DNA from: Candidatus Rokuibacteriota bacterium
GTDB taxonomy: Bacteria; Methylomirabilota; Methylomirabilia; Rokubacteriales; CSP1-6
NCBI GenBank assembly: GCA_016184365.1
Contig: JACPCW010000143.1
Coordinates: 1 to 33,281, forward strand
Direction: 5' to 3'
Length of the DNA stretch: 33,281 bases
In this document: positions 14,032-21,743 of the stretch, one piece after another
Layout: the number at the start of each line of letters is the position of its first letter
Position numbering within the stretch: the stretch's first letter is position 1
The notes under the pieces: generated by a model
The model's input: the letters and a program-made list of their open reading frames with translations, nothing else
Database searches by the model: none
Told to the model about the DNA's origin: nothing
Position numbers and translations under genes: made by a program

Positions 14032-14796
14032 CTACAGCTCCACGATGTCCGGAGCCGCGGGCTTGAGCCGCTCGAGCACGAGCGGATCGTGACCCGGAAG
14101 GATCAGCTCCGGCTCGCTCGCGAGCTCGCGGAGTCGCTCGAAGGCGTGATACGTGCCCGGCAGGTCGTGCAGCGTGTTGAACGGGATGCGCTCCTCGACG
14201 TTGCGGTAGTAGTGCGAGGCATCCGACGCGAGCACGGCCTGCCCGCGTGACGTCGCGACCGTCACGATCTGCATCCCCGCGGTGTGCCCACCGACCTTCT
14301 CGACCGCCACGCCGGGCACGATCTCGCGCGCGCCGTCGATGAACCGCACGCGGCCGTCGTAGTTCAGGCGCACGAGGCCGCACACGTCGTCCACTTCGAT
14401 CGAATGGCGGAACGCGCGCGTGGACGCGTAGCGCCCGGTGTAGAACGCCATCTCGGTGTCCTGCAGGTAGAACGTGGCGCGCGGGAAGCGCGCCTGATTG
14501 CCGATGTGATCGTAGTGGAAGTGCGTCAGGATCACGTGCTCCACGGTCGCGGCGTCGATGCCGAGCTCGGCGAGGCCGCGCGTCGGACACCGGAGGAACT
14601 GGCGGCCGCGCCGCGTGCCGACCGCCTCGGTGAAGCCGAGATCGACCACGATCGTCTGCGTGCCGTTGGTGAGCGCCCAGACGAAGTAGTCCATCGCCAT
14701 GGGCGCGTCGTGCGCGTCGCGGTAGAAGACGTCGCTCCACGTCGTTTTCCGGTGCGCGTAGCGGACGGCGAAGATGCGGTAAGGCGCGGTCGGCAT
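14032..14796 (-). CDS. Metallo-beta-lactamase fold hydrolase, N-acyl-homoserine-lactonase-like
   Basis: A 254-aa MBL-fold enzyme with the zinc motif THFHYDHIGN (His92, His94, Asp96, His97), a further ligand region GGHTAGMQIV, the bridging aspartate in ASDASHYY and the final PGHDP histidine. The length and the HFHYDHIGN / GGHTxGxQ pattern fit the AiiA/AttM lactonase group, which opens lactone rings such as quorum-sensing acyl-homoserine lactones. Other lactones are equally possible. The ATG at 14796 (MPTAPYRIFAV) is chosen because the 23 upstream in-frame residues have no family similarity. Confidence 0.88.
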   Translation of the reverse strand: MPTAPYRIFAVRYAHRKTTWSDVFYRDAHDAPMAMDYFVWALTNGTQTIVVDLGFTEAVGTRRGRQFLRCPTRGLAELGIDAATVEHVILTHFHYDHIGNQARFPRATFYLQDTEMAFYTGRYASTRAFRHSIEVDDVCGLVRLNYDGRVRFIDGAREIVPGVAVEKVGGHTAGMQIVTVATSRGQAVLASDASHYYRNVEERIPFNTLHDLPGTYHAFERLRELASEPELILPGHDPLVLERLKPAAPDIVEL

Positions 14797-14935
14797 GGCG
14801 GGTATTCTACGGCGTCCGAACCAGGAGTCGGAGTAGAGATGACGATTGCTCGTAACCCCCTCCACAGATCCGGACGATGTCGGCCTCGCCGACGGAAAGC
14901 CAAACGAGCGCGCACGAGGGCGACGGCCCGAGACC

Positions 14936-15304
14936 TCACAGCGTCATCAGGAAATCGAAGTGGCGGTCCGCGTGCTCCAGTTCGACGCCGTGATGGCGCG
15001 CGCACGCCGCGATGAGCACGTCGATGGCCGGCGCTGTCTTCCCGGCCTTGCGGCAACGGTCGGCCAGCGCGCAGGCCTCGGTCCACACCGCGTCCGTGAT
15101 CGGCAACTCCGGGAGCGTCTGCTCGAACTCGCGAAGGACCCGGCGGTCGCCGTCGTTTCCGACACCGTTCCAGAGCTCCAGCCGAACCGGCGAGCACCAC
15201 GCGGCATCTCCGCTCTCGACCAGTCGACGGACGTGATCGATGACCTTCGGGTCTCCGCCGCGCCGCAGGCAATGGACCCACGCGGAGGAGTCCACGAGCC
15301 TCAT
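14936..15304 (-). CDS. vapC: VapC-type PIN-domain toxin
   Basis: A 122-aa PIN-domain protein. The four acidic metal-binding residues of VapC endoribonucleases are present: Asp5 (RLVDSSAW), Glu43 (PVRLELW), Asp95 (APAIDVLIAA) and Asp113 (EHADRHFD). VapC toxins cleave tRNA or rRNA when free of antitoxin. It starts 6 nt after the stop of the adjacent antitoxin gene, the standard vapBC arrangement. It appears intact. Confidence 0.92.
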   Translation of the reverse strand: MRLVDSSAWVHCLRRGGDPKVIDHVRRLVESGDAAWCSPVRLELWNGVGNDGDRRVLREFEQTLPELPITDAVWTEACALADRCRKAGKTAPAIDVLIAACARHHGVELEHADRHFDFLMTL

Positions 15305-15310
15305 CCGCGC

Positions 15311-15514
15311 CTATTCCGCCTCGCGGAGCTTCATCAACTCCTCATGGCTCATGAACGTGTCAGAGGTCCCGAAGTGCTTCGTCAGCGCGGCCATCCGCCG
15401 GCGCCGATTGAAGTCCTTCAGCGCGGTCACCACCGCCTCGCGCTTGGTCGCGGCCCCCGTGAACCGCATGGCGTCCTTCAGTTCCTTGTCGGGGATATCA
15501 ATCGTGGTTTTCAT
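15311..15514 (-). CDS. vapB: VapB-type antitoxin
   Basis: A 67-aa protein, MKTTIDIPDKELKDAMRFTG onward, with a ribbon-helix-helix type N-terminus (KTTIDI strand then helices TKREAVVTALKDFNRRRR) and a C-terminal tail that would bind the toxin. It matches the type II antitoxins of the VapB/MT2009 group. I chose ATG 15514 because the KTTIDI strand follows it directly. The pair probably represses its own promoter, which should lie just upstream (15515-15560). Confidence 0.88.
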   Translation of the reverse strand: MKTTIDIPDKELKDAMRFTGAATKREAVVTALKDFNRRRRMAALTKHFGTSDTFMSHEELMKLREAE

Positions 15515-15702
15515 GCGTCCATCTTGACACTGTTCGGATTCCAAAGCGACGATCACAGGATTCTGACGCAGCTCACCGGACGGGCGGCGGAGGCGGCTGC
15601 AGCAGCGCCGGTCGCGGCGCCGGTGGCGCGAGCGCGTCCGCCGGTGCGAATGACGAGCCGACGGCGGCGCGGAACGATCGGCACTGGGCCCGGGCCACTC
15701 TG

Positions 15703-16080
15703 ATGAATGCTCGCCCGATGACTCCGACCGCGGACGTCGTGATCGTGGGCGGCGGGATCATGGGCGTCGCCACCGCCTATCACCTCGCGCGCCTCGGCGC
15801 CGGCCGGGTCGTCGTCCTCGAGCGCAACACCGTCTGCTCCGGGTCCACCGCGCTGGCTAGCGGCGGCATCCGTCATCGATACGCGAACCGCCTCGGCGTG
15901 GAGCTCTCCACGCACAGCATCGTCACCTACGAGCGCTTCGAGGACGAGTTCGGCGTCGATCCCAACTTCCGGCAGCACGGCTACCTCATCCTGATCGCGA
16001 CCGACGAGGAGCTCGCGATCGCCCGCCGCGGCGTGGCGCTCCAGGAAAGCCTTGGCGTCGCGGTCCAGCTCCTCGCATGG
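15703..16080 (+). pseudogene. Truncated FAD-dependent oxidoreductase (DAO family), N-terminal part only
   Basis: The frame opens with a complete FAD-binding Rossmann motif, VVIVGGGIMGVATAYHLARL and VVVLE, then GSTALASGGIRHRYANRLGV, typical of sarcosine oxidase beta/glycine oxidase-like DAO enzymes. Family similarity stops at about residue 126 (VALQESLGVAVQLL). The frame then runs through unrelated sequence to a stop at 16164. Normal length is about 380 aa, so the substrate domain is lost. The break lies next to the HicAB-like pair on the other strand, suggesting that insertion or rearrangement of this cassette removed the rest. Confidence 0.75.
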
Positions 16081-16131
16081 CACGCTCGGACAGCGCACGG
16101 GCCTCGGCGACGCTCAGGTGGACACGTGTCG

Positions 16132-16395
16132 TCAGACCTTTCGCCCTCGTCCTCCGCCGAATAGTCGCTCCGCCACCTCGTCGCGAGTCAGCCCGACATG
16201 GCGGCCCACATCCGACAGAATCGCCGCCAGTGTTCCCACGCGGAGAGCCGCGTGACGCGGGACCGTCACGTGATGTTCGCCTTGCTCGACGGTGGTCAAG
16301 CGCAGATGGCTGCCAGTCTGACGGGTGACGCCGTAGCCGAAGATCCGAAGCGCGTGGGCAAGGTCGTTCCCCGAGAGATCCGGGGGAAGCCTCAT
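16132..16395 (-). CDS. hicA: HicA-like mRNA interferase toxin
   Basis: An 87-aa protein with the HicA/YcfA double-stranded-RNA-binding-like fold. The pattern is SGNDLAHALRIFGYGVTRQT then GSHLRLT with the catalytic-type His30, and HHVTVPRHAALRVGTLAAIL, matching the family's GSHxxx...VPxHxxxxxGTLxxIL. The C-terminal tail (RLFGGGRGRKV) is longer than usual. The ATG overlaps the stop of the upstream antitoxin-like gene (ATGA), supporting the start at 16395. Confidence 0.85.
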   Translation of the reverse strand: MRLPPDLSGNDLAHALRIFGYGVTRQTGSHLRLTTVEQGEHHVTVPRHAALRVGTLAAILSDVGRHVGLTRDEVAERLFGGGRGRKV

Positions 16396-16598
16396 ACAGC
16401 GATGGTCTCGTCCCTCACGAAGTGAAGTCGGATGACCTTGGGCCCTTGCCCCTCGTCGAAGTGGCACCGAACGGCGTCGCGGACGTTGGCGTAGAGCTGG
16501 GGCATGTCGTCGGCTTCGGTGAAGATCGACTCGCCGACCGCCCGGGCAGTGTATCCGCCTTCCGGGGCTTCCTCGACCACGAAGACGAGCTCGATCAT
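16392..16598 (-). CDS. hicB: HicB-like antitoxin
   Basis: A 68-aa protein with the partial RNase-H-like fold of HicB antitoxins: EAPEGGYTARAVGESIFTEA, then DMPQLYANVRDAVRCHF. It lacks a C-terminal DNA-binding domain, as in the short HicB-like partners often found next to HicA. It is translationally coupled to the toxin gene by ATGA. This module stands between a truncated oxidoreductase and an orphan gene tail, consistent with an accessory insertion. Confidence 0.78.
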   Translation of the reverse strand: MIELVFVVEEAPEGGYTARAVGESIFTEADDMPQLYANVRDAVRCHFDEGQGPKVIRLHFVRDETIAV

Positions 16599-16666
16599 GG
16601 GCCCATTCTAAGCCGTCCACCCTGGCCGAGCGGAACGTCCTCCTTTTGAGACGGCGGGATAGCGGA

Positions 16667-16753
16667 TCAGTGGAGCTGAATGAAATCGAAGTCGCAGCCC
16701 TCGTTCGCCTGCAGCACGTGGTCCAGGAAATGGACCGGTGCCTTTCTTTTCAC
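16667..16753 (-). pseudogene. Orphan C-terminal gene fragment, family not recognised
   Basis: A 28-residue reading frame on the minus strand (GTG 16753 to TGA 16667). It reads APVHFLDHVLQANEGCDFDF followed by IQLH, which looks like the conserved end of an enzyme rather than random GC-rich translation. An in-frame stop lies only four codons upstream of the GTG. I cannot name the family. It is probably the tail of a gene removed when this patch was rearranged. Confidence 0.3.
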
Positions 16754-16858
16754 GTCGCGTCGAGGGTCAAGCGCGACTCGCGTTCTCCAGCGTCGCCGTC
16801 GCGCGATTTACGCGGCCGCTTGACGATCGCGCACGCGTGTACGAGGCTCCGCTTCGAC

Positions 16859-18202
16859 ATGACAGCCGGATATCTCGATACGCTCGCCGAATTCGCCGCG
16901 ACCACCGACATCGAGAAGGTGCCCGACGGCGTCGTCGACGCCACGACGCGCATTGTCCTCGACACGCTCGGGGTCATCGTCGCCGCTGCGCCGGCGCCGC
17001 CGCTTCGGCGGTTCGCGCGCGAGGTCACCGAGCGCGAGGGGACGGCGTCGCTGCTCGGACACGACGCGCGATCGACGCCCGAGCTGGCCGCGCTCGTGAA
17101 CGGGACCGCGGCGAACTGGGTCGAGCTGGACGAGGGCAATCACACCACGCTCGGCCACGTGGGCATCCACGTCATTCCCGCGGTGCTCGCGCTCGCGGAG
17201 TCCCGCGGGTGCTCGGGCCGCGAGCTGCTCACCGCGGTCCTCGCGGGCTACGAAGTCGGCGCGCGCGTGGCCCGCATGGGGCGCCTGCGCTGGCACATCC
17301 ACCCGCACGGCACGTGGGGCGCGATGGCCGGCGCGGTCGCGTGCGCGCGCCTGCTCGGACTGCCGGCGCCGGCGATCCGCGAAGCGCTCGGCATCGCGTC
17401 GTCGCTGGCGCTCGTCACGTCGCGGCGCACGATCGCCGAGGGCGCGAGCGTGAAATATCTCTGGACCGGCGTGGCGAGCCAGCACGCGCTGCAGGCCGTG
17501 CGCTTCGCGCACTGCGGGTTCACCGCCGAGGCGGACGGGCCGGCGAGCCTCTTCTGCTCGATCAGCGACGCGCCGATCGCCGGTCGCGAGGTCGTCGGCG
17601 ATCTCGGCCTGCGTTGGGAAGTGGAGCACGCGTACTTCAAGACGTACGCCTGCTGTCGCTACGCGGCGCCCAGCGTCGAGGCGATGCTCACGGCGCGCGC
17701 CGACGGCCTGGACCCGGACGTGGTGACGGCGATCGACGTGGACACGTTCGGTCTCGCCGCCCATCTCGATACGCTGCAGGCGCATCACGAGCTGTCCGCG
17801 CGGTTCTCGATTCCCTACTGCGTGGCCGCGGCCGCCGTCCTCGGCTCGTGCGGTCCCGAGGCGTTCCGCGACGCGACGCGCGCCGACGCGCGCGTGCTCG
17901 CGCTCGGCGAGCGCGTCCGCGTCCACGAGGTGCCCGCCTACACCGCCGAGTTCCCGTCGGCGACGCCGGCCCGCGTCACGGTACGGCTTCGCGACGGCAG
18001 CGTCCGGCAGGCCGAGGTCCGGCACGCGCACGGCGATCCACAGCGTCCGCTCGACGCCGCCGGGCTGCGCCGGAAGTTCCACGCGCTGACCGCCGGCGTG
18101 CTCGGCGCCGGCGCCGAGGACGCCGCGCGCGCGATCCTCGACGTCGCGAGCACCCCCGACGTGCGGACGATCACCGCGCGGCTCCGCGGGACGGCATCAT
18201 GA
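16859..18202 (+). CDS. MmgE/PrpD family protein
   Basis: A 447-aa protein of the MmgE/PrpD family, whose known members include 2-methylcitrate dehydratase and cis-aconitate decarboxylase. It has the helical N-terminal domain (LDTLGVIVAAAP, GTAANWVELDEGNHTTLGHV) and the characteristic middle part KYLWTGVASQHALQAVRFAH and YACCRYAAPSVEAML. The length is typical (about 450). The substrate is unknown. It lies outside a methylcitrate operon and is coupled by ATGA to an amidohydrolase-like frame, which suggests catabolism of another branched or hydroxy acid. I chose ATG 16859 because the upstream in-frame extension covers the orphan fragment on the other strand and has no family similarity. Confidence 0.9.
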   Translation: MTAGYLDTLAEFAATTDIEKVPDGVVDATTRIVLDTLGVIVAAAPAPPLRRFAREVTEREGTASLLGHDARSTPELAALVNGTAANWVELDEGNHTTLGHVGIHVIPAVLALAESRGCSGRELLTAVLAGYEVGARVARMGRLRWHIHPHGTWGAMAGAVACARLLGLPAPAIREALGIASSLALVTSRRTIAEGASVKYLWTGVASQHALQAVRFAHCGFTAEADGPASLFCSISDAPIAGREVVGDLGLRWEVEHAYFKTYACCRYAAPSVEAMLTARADGLDPDVVTAIDVDTFGLAAHLDTLQAHHELSARFSIPYCVAAAAVLGSCGPEAFRDATRADARVLALGERVRVHEVPAYTAEFPSATPARVTVRLRDGSVRQAEVRHAHGDPQRPLDAAGLRRKFHALTAGVLGAGAEDAARAILDVASTPDVRTITARLRGTAS

Positions 18203-18564
18203 GCGAGCTCGTCCTTCGCGGCGGACGCGTGATCGACGGCACCGGCCGCGAGCCGATCGCGGACGCCGGGATCGTGATCGAGGGCGATCGCATCACGCAG
18301 GTCGACCGCACCGATCGTCTGCGTGCCGGACGCGACGCGCGCGTCGTCGATCTCGACGGCCGCACCATCATGCCGGGGCTGGTCGACCTCCACACGGGAT
18401 TCACCACGATGGATCCGGCCGAGGACATCGGCGTCCTCCGCGACAAGCGCCGCATCGTGCAGATACTGCAGGCCGGCCGCGACGTGCCCCTGTCCGCCGA
18501 CCGCGGCGTGCTCGGGGCGGACTTCGTCGTCGCCGATGCGATGAAGCGCGAGAGCCTGCCGTGA
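18199..18564 (+). pseudogene. Amidohydrolase with its catalytic core deleted in frame
   Basis: A 121-aa frame. It begins as a normal amidohydrolase (LVLRGGRVIDGTGREPIADA, then GRTIMPGLVDLHTG) and switches at once to a normal C-terminal end (PAEDIGVLRDKRRIVQILQA GRDV). The metal-binding HxH is broken (HTG), and the whole TIM barrel of roughly 280 residues is missing, with the frame kept open. It cannot be an active hydrolase. Start and stop overlap the neighbouring genes (ATGA with MmgE/PrpD, GTGA with the next amidohydrolase), so the operon wiring survives the deletion. It is either a real in-frame deletion or an assembly collapse between two related genes. Confidence 0.7.
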
Positions 18565-19523
18565 GCGCGGTCTGCTTCACGCATGGCCGCGTCATCGACG
18601 GCCTGAACCGTCCGCCGATCGAGGACGGCTTCGTCCTCGTGGAGGACGGGAAGATCGCGCGTGTCGGCCCGGCGTCGGACACCCCACGATCGCCGCACAC
18701 GGACATGCGCGTCGTGGACGTCGAGGGCCGCACGATCCTGCCCGGCCTCATCGACTGTCACGCGCATCTCGTCTATACCGGGTTCCGCAGCCTCGAGGAG
18801 ATCGACCGCTGCCCCGTGGAGACGGCGGTCATCAACGGCGTGCTGAACGCGGAGAAAGTGCTGCGCGCCGGATTCACGACGATTCGCGATCTCGGCACGA
18901 TCGGGAATGCCGCCGTCGGCATCCGCGATGCCATCGCCGCCGGCAAGATCCGCGGGCCGCGGGTGGTCGCGAGCGGGCGCATCATCCACACGACGGCCGG
19001 GCACATCGACACGCTGCCGTCGTGCCTCACGAACGCGTGCGGGCTCGGCGTGCGCGTGGACGGTCCGATCAAGATGCTCAAGACGGTGCGGCAGCAGATC
19101 AAGGACGGCGTCGACAACATCAAGCTCGGCGCGACGGCCGCCGAGGGCAGCCCGCACTCCTATACCTGGATGACGGCGATGAACGCCGAGGAGATCACGG
19201 TCGCCGTCCAGGAAGCGCACCGCTTCGGCCGCACGGTCGCCGTGCACTGCCAGTCGTTCGAGTCGGTGAAGCTGGCGCTCCGCGCCGGCGCCGACACGAT
19301 CGAGCACGGTACGCGGATGGACGACGAGACGATCGACCTCTTCCGCGAGAGCCGCACGATCCTGGTGCCGACGCTCTCGACCCTGTTCAGCGTGCTCGAG
19401 CTGGGCGAGAAGCTCGGCGTCGTGCCGAAGCAGGCGGTGAGCGTGTTCAGCAGCACGATGAACGTCGTGCGCGAGGCCTACCTGTCGCTGATCGGCGCGT
19501 TCGAGACCGGGCGCGACAGGTAG
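18561..19523 (+). pseudogene. Imidazolonepropionase-like amidohydrolase, C-terminally truncated
   Basis: A 320-aa frame from GTG 18561. It carries most of an amidohydrolase barrel: GLIDCHAHLVYTG with the HxH metal pair, the lysine strand DNIKLGATAAEG, the histidine strands VAVHCQSFESV and TIEHGTRMDDETI, and LVPTLSTLFSVLE. Family members (Xaa-Pro dipeptidase/prolidase-like amidohydrolases) are about 400 aa and end with a catalytic aspartate (GSDAG region) and a beta sandwich. Here the frame stops right after REAYLSLIGAFETG, so the aspartate and C-terminus are gone. The last 46 bases overlap the end of the convergent hydantoinase gene, which points to a deletion junction near 19500. It may have been the partner enzyme of MmgE/PrpD. 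Confidence 0.75.
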
Positions 19524-20866
19524 CGTCCCCAGCCGGGCTCGCCCGTGAACGCGCCGTCGCGGGCGATCACGCGGCCGCGCGAGATCGTCATCACCGGCCA
19601 GCCGCGCAGGCGCTGCCCCTCCCAGATCGTGTAGTCCGCGAACGACTGGAGCGCTTCGGTCGTCACCTGCCGCTCGAGATCGAGGTCGATGACGGTGAAG
19701 TCCGCGTCGCTCCCGATCCGGATGGTGCCCTTGCGCGGATAGAGGTTGAAGATCCGCGCCGGCGTGAGCGTGACCAGCTCGGCCGCGCGCCGCAGCGGCA
19801 GTCCGCGGCGATGCACGCCCTCGCTCAGCAGCACGGGCAGGATCATCGACAGCACCGGACCGCCGCGCGAGGCCTTCCACGTCGTGCCGCTCTTGAACGC
19901 GCGGGGGCGCGGGACGTGATCCGATCCGACGACGTCGATCGAGCCGTCCGCGAGTCCCTGCCAGAGCGCGTCGACGTCCTCGCGGCGGCGCAGCGGCGGA
20001 TTGCACTTCGCGAGCAGCTCGAGCGGGCTGTCGAGCGTGTGCGTGAGGTACTGCGGGCACGTCTCCGCGTGGACGCGCGCGCCGGCCGCGCGCGCGAGCC
20101 GGACCTCCTCGAGCGCCGCGGCGCTCGACATGTGCACGATGTAGATCGGACAGCTCGCGCGGCGGCCGAAGAACGCCGCGCGGTTCACGTTCTCGGCCTC
20201 CGTGACCGGCGGCCGCGACGCCTCCCACGCCTCCAGCCCCTCGCGACCGGCCGCGATCAGCCGCGACTGCAGGCGGTTGGCGATCTCGATGTTCTCCGTG
20301 TGCACGCACAGCACCGCGCCGGGATAGCGCGCCACCCGCTGCGTGAGCTCCCAGAGATAGCCGTCGTCGGCGCCCGCGACGCCGAGATACGCGCCCTCGC
20401 CGCCGCGGAAGTTCATGTAGAACTTGAACGACGACACGCCGAAGTCCTTCACCCACGTGTCGAGCTCGTCCAGGTGCGACTCGACCGAGGGACAGAAGTG
20501 GACGCCGTAGTCGATGCACGCCCGGCTGTCCGCGACGCGCCGGAGCTCTGGATACATCGCGACGTATGACGTCGACGTGAGCTGGTAGTCGAGCAGCGTC
20601 GTGATGCCGGCGACCGCGGCCGCGCGCGTCTCCGTGAACCACCCGTCGGGCGGACCGAGCGTGACGTGCGTGTGGGCGTCGATGACGCCGGGGAACACGA
20701 CCTTGCCGCCGACGTCGATCGTCTCGCGCGCCGGCGGTCGCGCGCCGGGATCGAGCAGCGCGGCGACCCGGCCTCCGGTCACGCCGACCGTCGCGCGCAC
20801 CTCGCCGTGCTCGGGGACGACGAGCCGGCCGTTGACGAGGACGAGGTCGAAGCGGGCTTCGCTCAC
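19478..20866 (-). CDS. Hydantoinase/dihydropyrimidinase-family cyclic amidohydrolase
   Basis: A 462-aa cyclic amidohydrolase that opens hydantoin, dihydropyrimidine or similar cyclic ureides to N-carbamoyl amino acids. The binuclear metal site is complete: His65 and His67 (DAHTHV), the lysine expected to be carbamylated, Lys148 (SSFKFYM), His189 (VHTEN), His245 (VHMSSA) and Asp316 (GSDHVPR). GTG 20866 overlaps the stop of the nitrilase-family gene as GTGA. The natural end is probably near GWGRYLSRP. The last nine residues (VSNAPISDR) read into the broken convergent amidohydrolase and may be acquired. It is the last gene of the five-gene operon. Confidence 0.9.
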   Translation of the reverse strand: MSEARFDLVLVNGRLVVPEHGEVRATVGVTGGRVAALLDPGARPPARETIDVGGKVVFPGVIDAHTHVTLGPPDGWFTETRAAAVAGITTLLDYQLTSTSYVAMYPELRRVADSRACIDYGVHFCPSVESHLDELDTWVKDFGVSSFKFYMNFRGGEGAYLGVAGADDGYLWELTQRVARYPGAVLCVHTENIEIANRLQSRLIAAGREGLEAWEASRPPVTEAENVNRAAFFGRRASCPIYIVHMSSAAALEEVRLARAAGARVHAETCPQYLTHTLDSPLELLAKCNPPLRRREDVDALWQGLADGSIDVVGSDHVPRPRAFKSGTTWKASRGGPVLSMILPVLLSEGVHRRGLPLRRAAELVTLTPARIFNLYPRKGTIRIGSDADFTVIDLDLERQVTTEALQSFADYTIWEGQRLRGWPVMTISRGRVIARDGAFTGEPGWGRYLSRPVSNAPISDR

Positions 20867-21732
20867 TCCCGCACCAGCCGGCCGTACAGCTCCGGCCGGC
20901 GGTCGCGCCACCACGGCAGGCTCTTCTGCGCGCGCGCCACCTCGTCGAGATCGAGCGTGACGACGAGCAGCTCGTCGCCGTCCTGCTTGCCCATCGCCAT
21001 GATCTCCGCGCCGACCGGGCTCACGATCATGCTGCGGCCGATGTGCTGCCGGCCGTTCTCGTCGCCGGCGCGGTTGACCGCGACGACGTACACGCCGTTC
21101 TCGTACGCGCGCGCCTGGAGCGGCAGCTCCCACGTGTTCGCGCGGAACTTCGTCTCGCCGTACGTGGCGGCGCAGATCGGCATGAAGATGATCTCGGCGC
21201 CATCGAGCGCCAGCACGCGCGAGCCTTCGGGGAACTTCCGGTCGTAGCAGATCTGGATCCCGAACTTCACGCCGTGCAGCTCGAACACCGGGAACGCGTT
21301 GCCGGGCGTGAAGTAGAACTTCTCGTAGCTGCCGGTACCGCCGGCGAGCTTCGACGGCAGGATGGCCGGGATGTGCGTCTTGCGGTACGTGCCGATGTGC
21401 CGGCCCGTTTCGTCCACGACGTACGTCGAGTTGTAGAAGTACCGTCCGGCGCGCTCGCCGAACGGGAAGATCATCGCGATGCCGCGCGCGCGCGCGCGGG
21501 CGAACAGCGGATCGGTGACGGGGCTCGGGAGCTCGAGGAAGAACGACTCGTAGTCCGGCACGAGCGAGTTCGGGAAGAACGGCGTCAGGAACAGCTCGGA
21601 GAAGCAGATGATCTCGGCGCCCTGCGCGGCCGCCTGCTCGACGAGCTCGCACGCGCGCTCCACGCCGGCGGTCATGTCGCGCGTCGTCACGGGCCCCGTC
21701 TGCGCCGCCGCCACGGTGATCGTTCGAGCCAT
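20863..21732 (-). CDS. Nitrilase-superfamily amidase (N-carbamoyl-amino-acid hydrolase / beta-ureidopropionase-like)
   Basis: A 289-aa carbon-nitrogen hydrolase with the Glu46-Lys118-Cys162 triad (FSELFL, YRKTHIP, ICYDRKFPEG). The ICYDRKFPEG motif and the length fit N-carbamoylputrescine/beta-ureidopropionase/N-carbamoyl-amino-acid amidohydrolases, which remove the carbamoyl group that hydantoinases leave behind. Its position, coupled directly to the hydantoinase gene, supports that role. ATG 21732 has a strong AAGGAGG ribosome site about 6 nt upstream. Substrate stereochemistry cannot be inferred. Confidence 0.9.
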   Translation of the reverse strand: MARTITVAAAQTGPVTTRDMTAGVERACELVEQAAAQGAEIICFSELFLTPFFPNSLVPDYESFFLELPSPVTDPLFARARARGIAMIFPFGERAGRYFYNSTYVVDETGRHIGTYRKTHIPAILPSKLAGGTGSYEKFYFTPGNAFPVFELHGVKFGIQICYDRKFPEGSRVLALDGAEIIFMPICAATYGETKFRANTWELPLQARAYENGVYVVAVNRAGDENGRQHIGRSMIVSPVGAEIMAMGKQDGDELLVVTLDLDEVARAQKSLPWWRDRRPELYGRLVRE

Positions 21733-21743
21733 GAGGACCTCCT

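Noticed and set aside
19478..21652. A 724-aa fusion ending in the hydantoinase
   Set aside because: The first part is the out-of-frame shadow of the nitrilase-family gene. The GTGA overlap at 20863-20866 shows two coupled genes.
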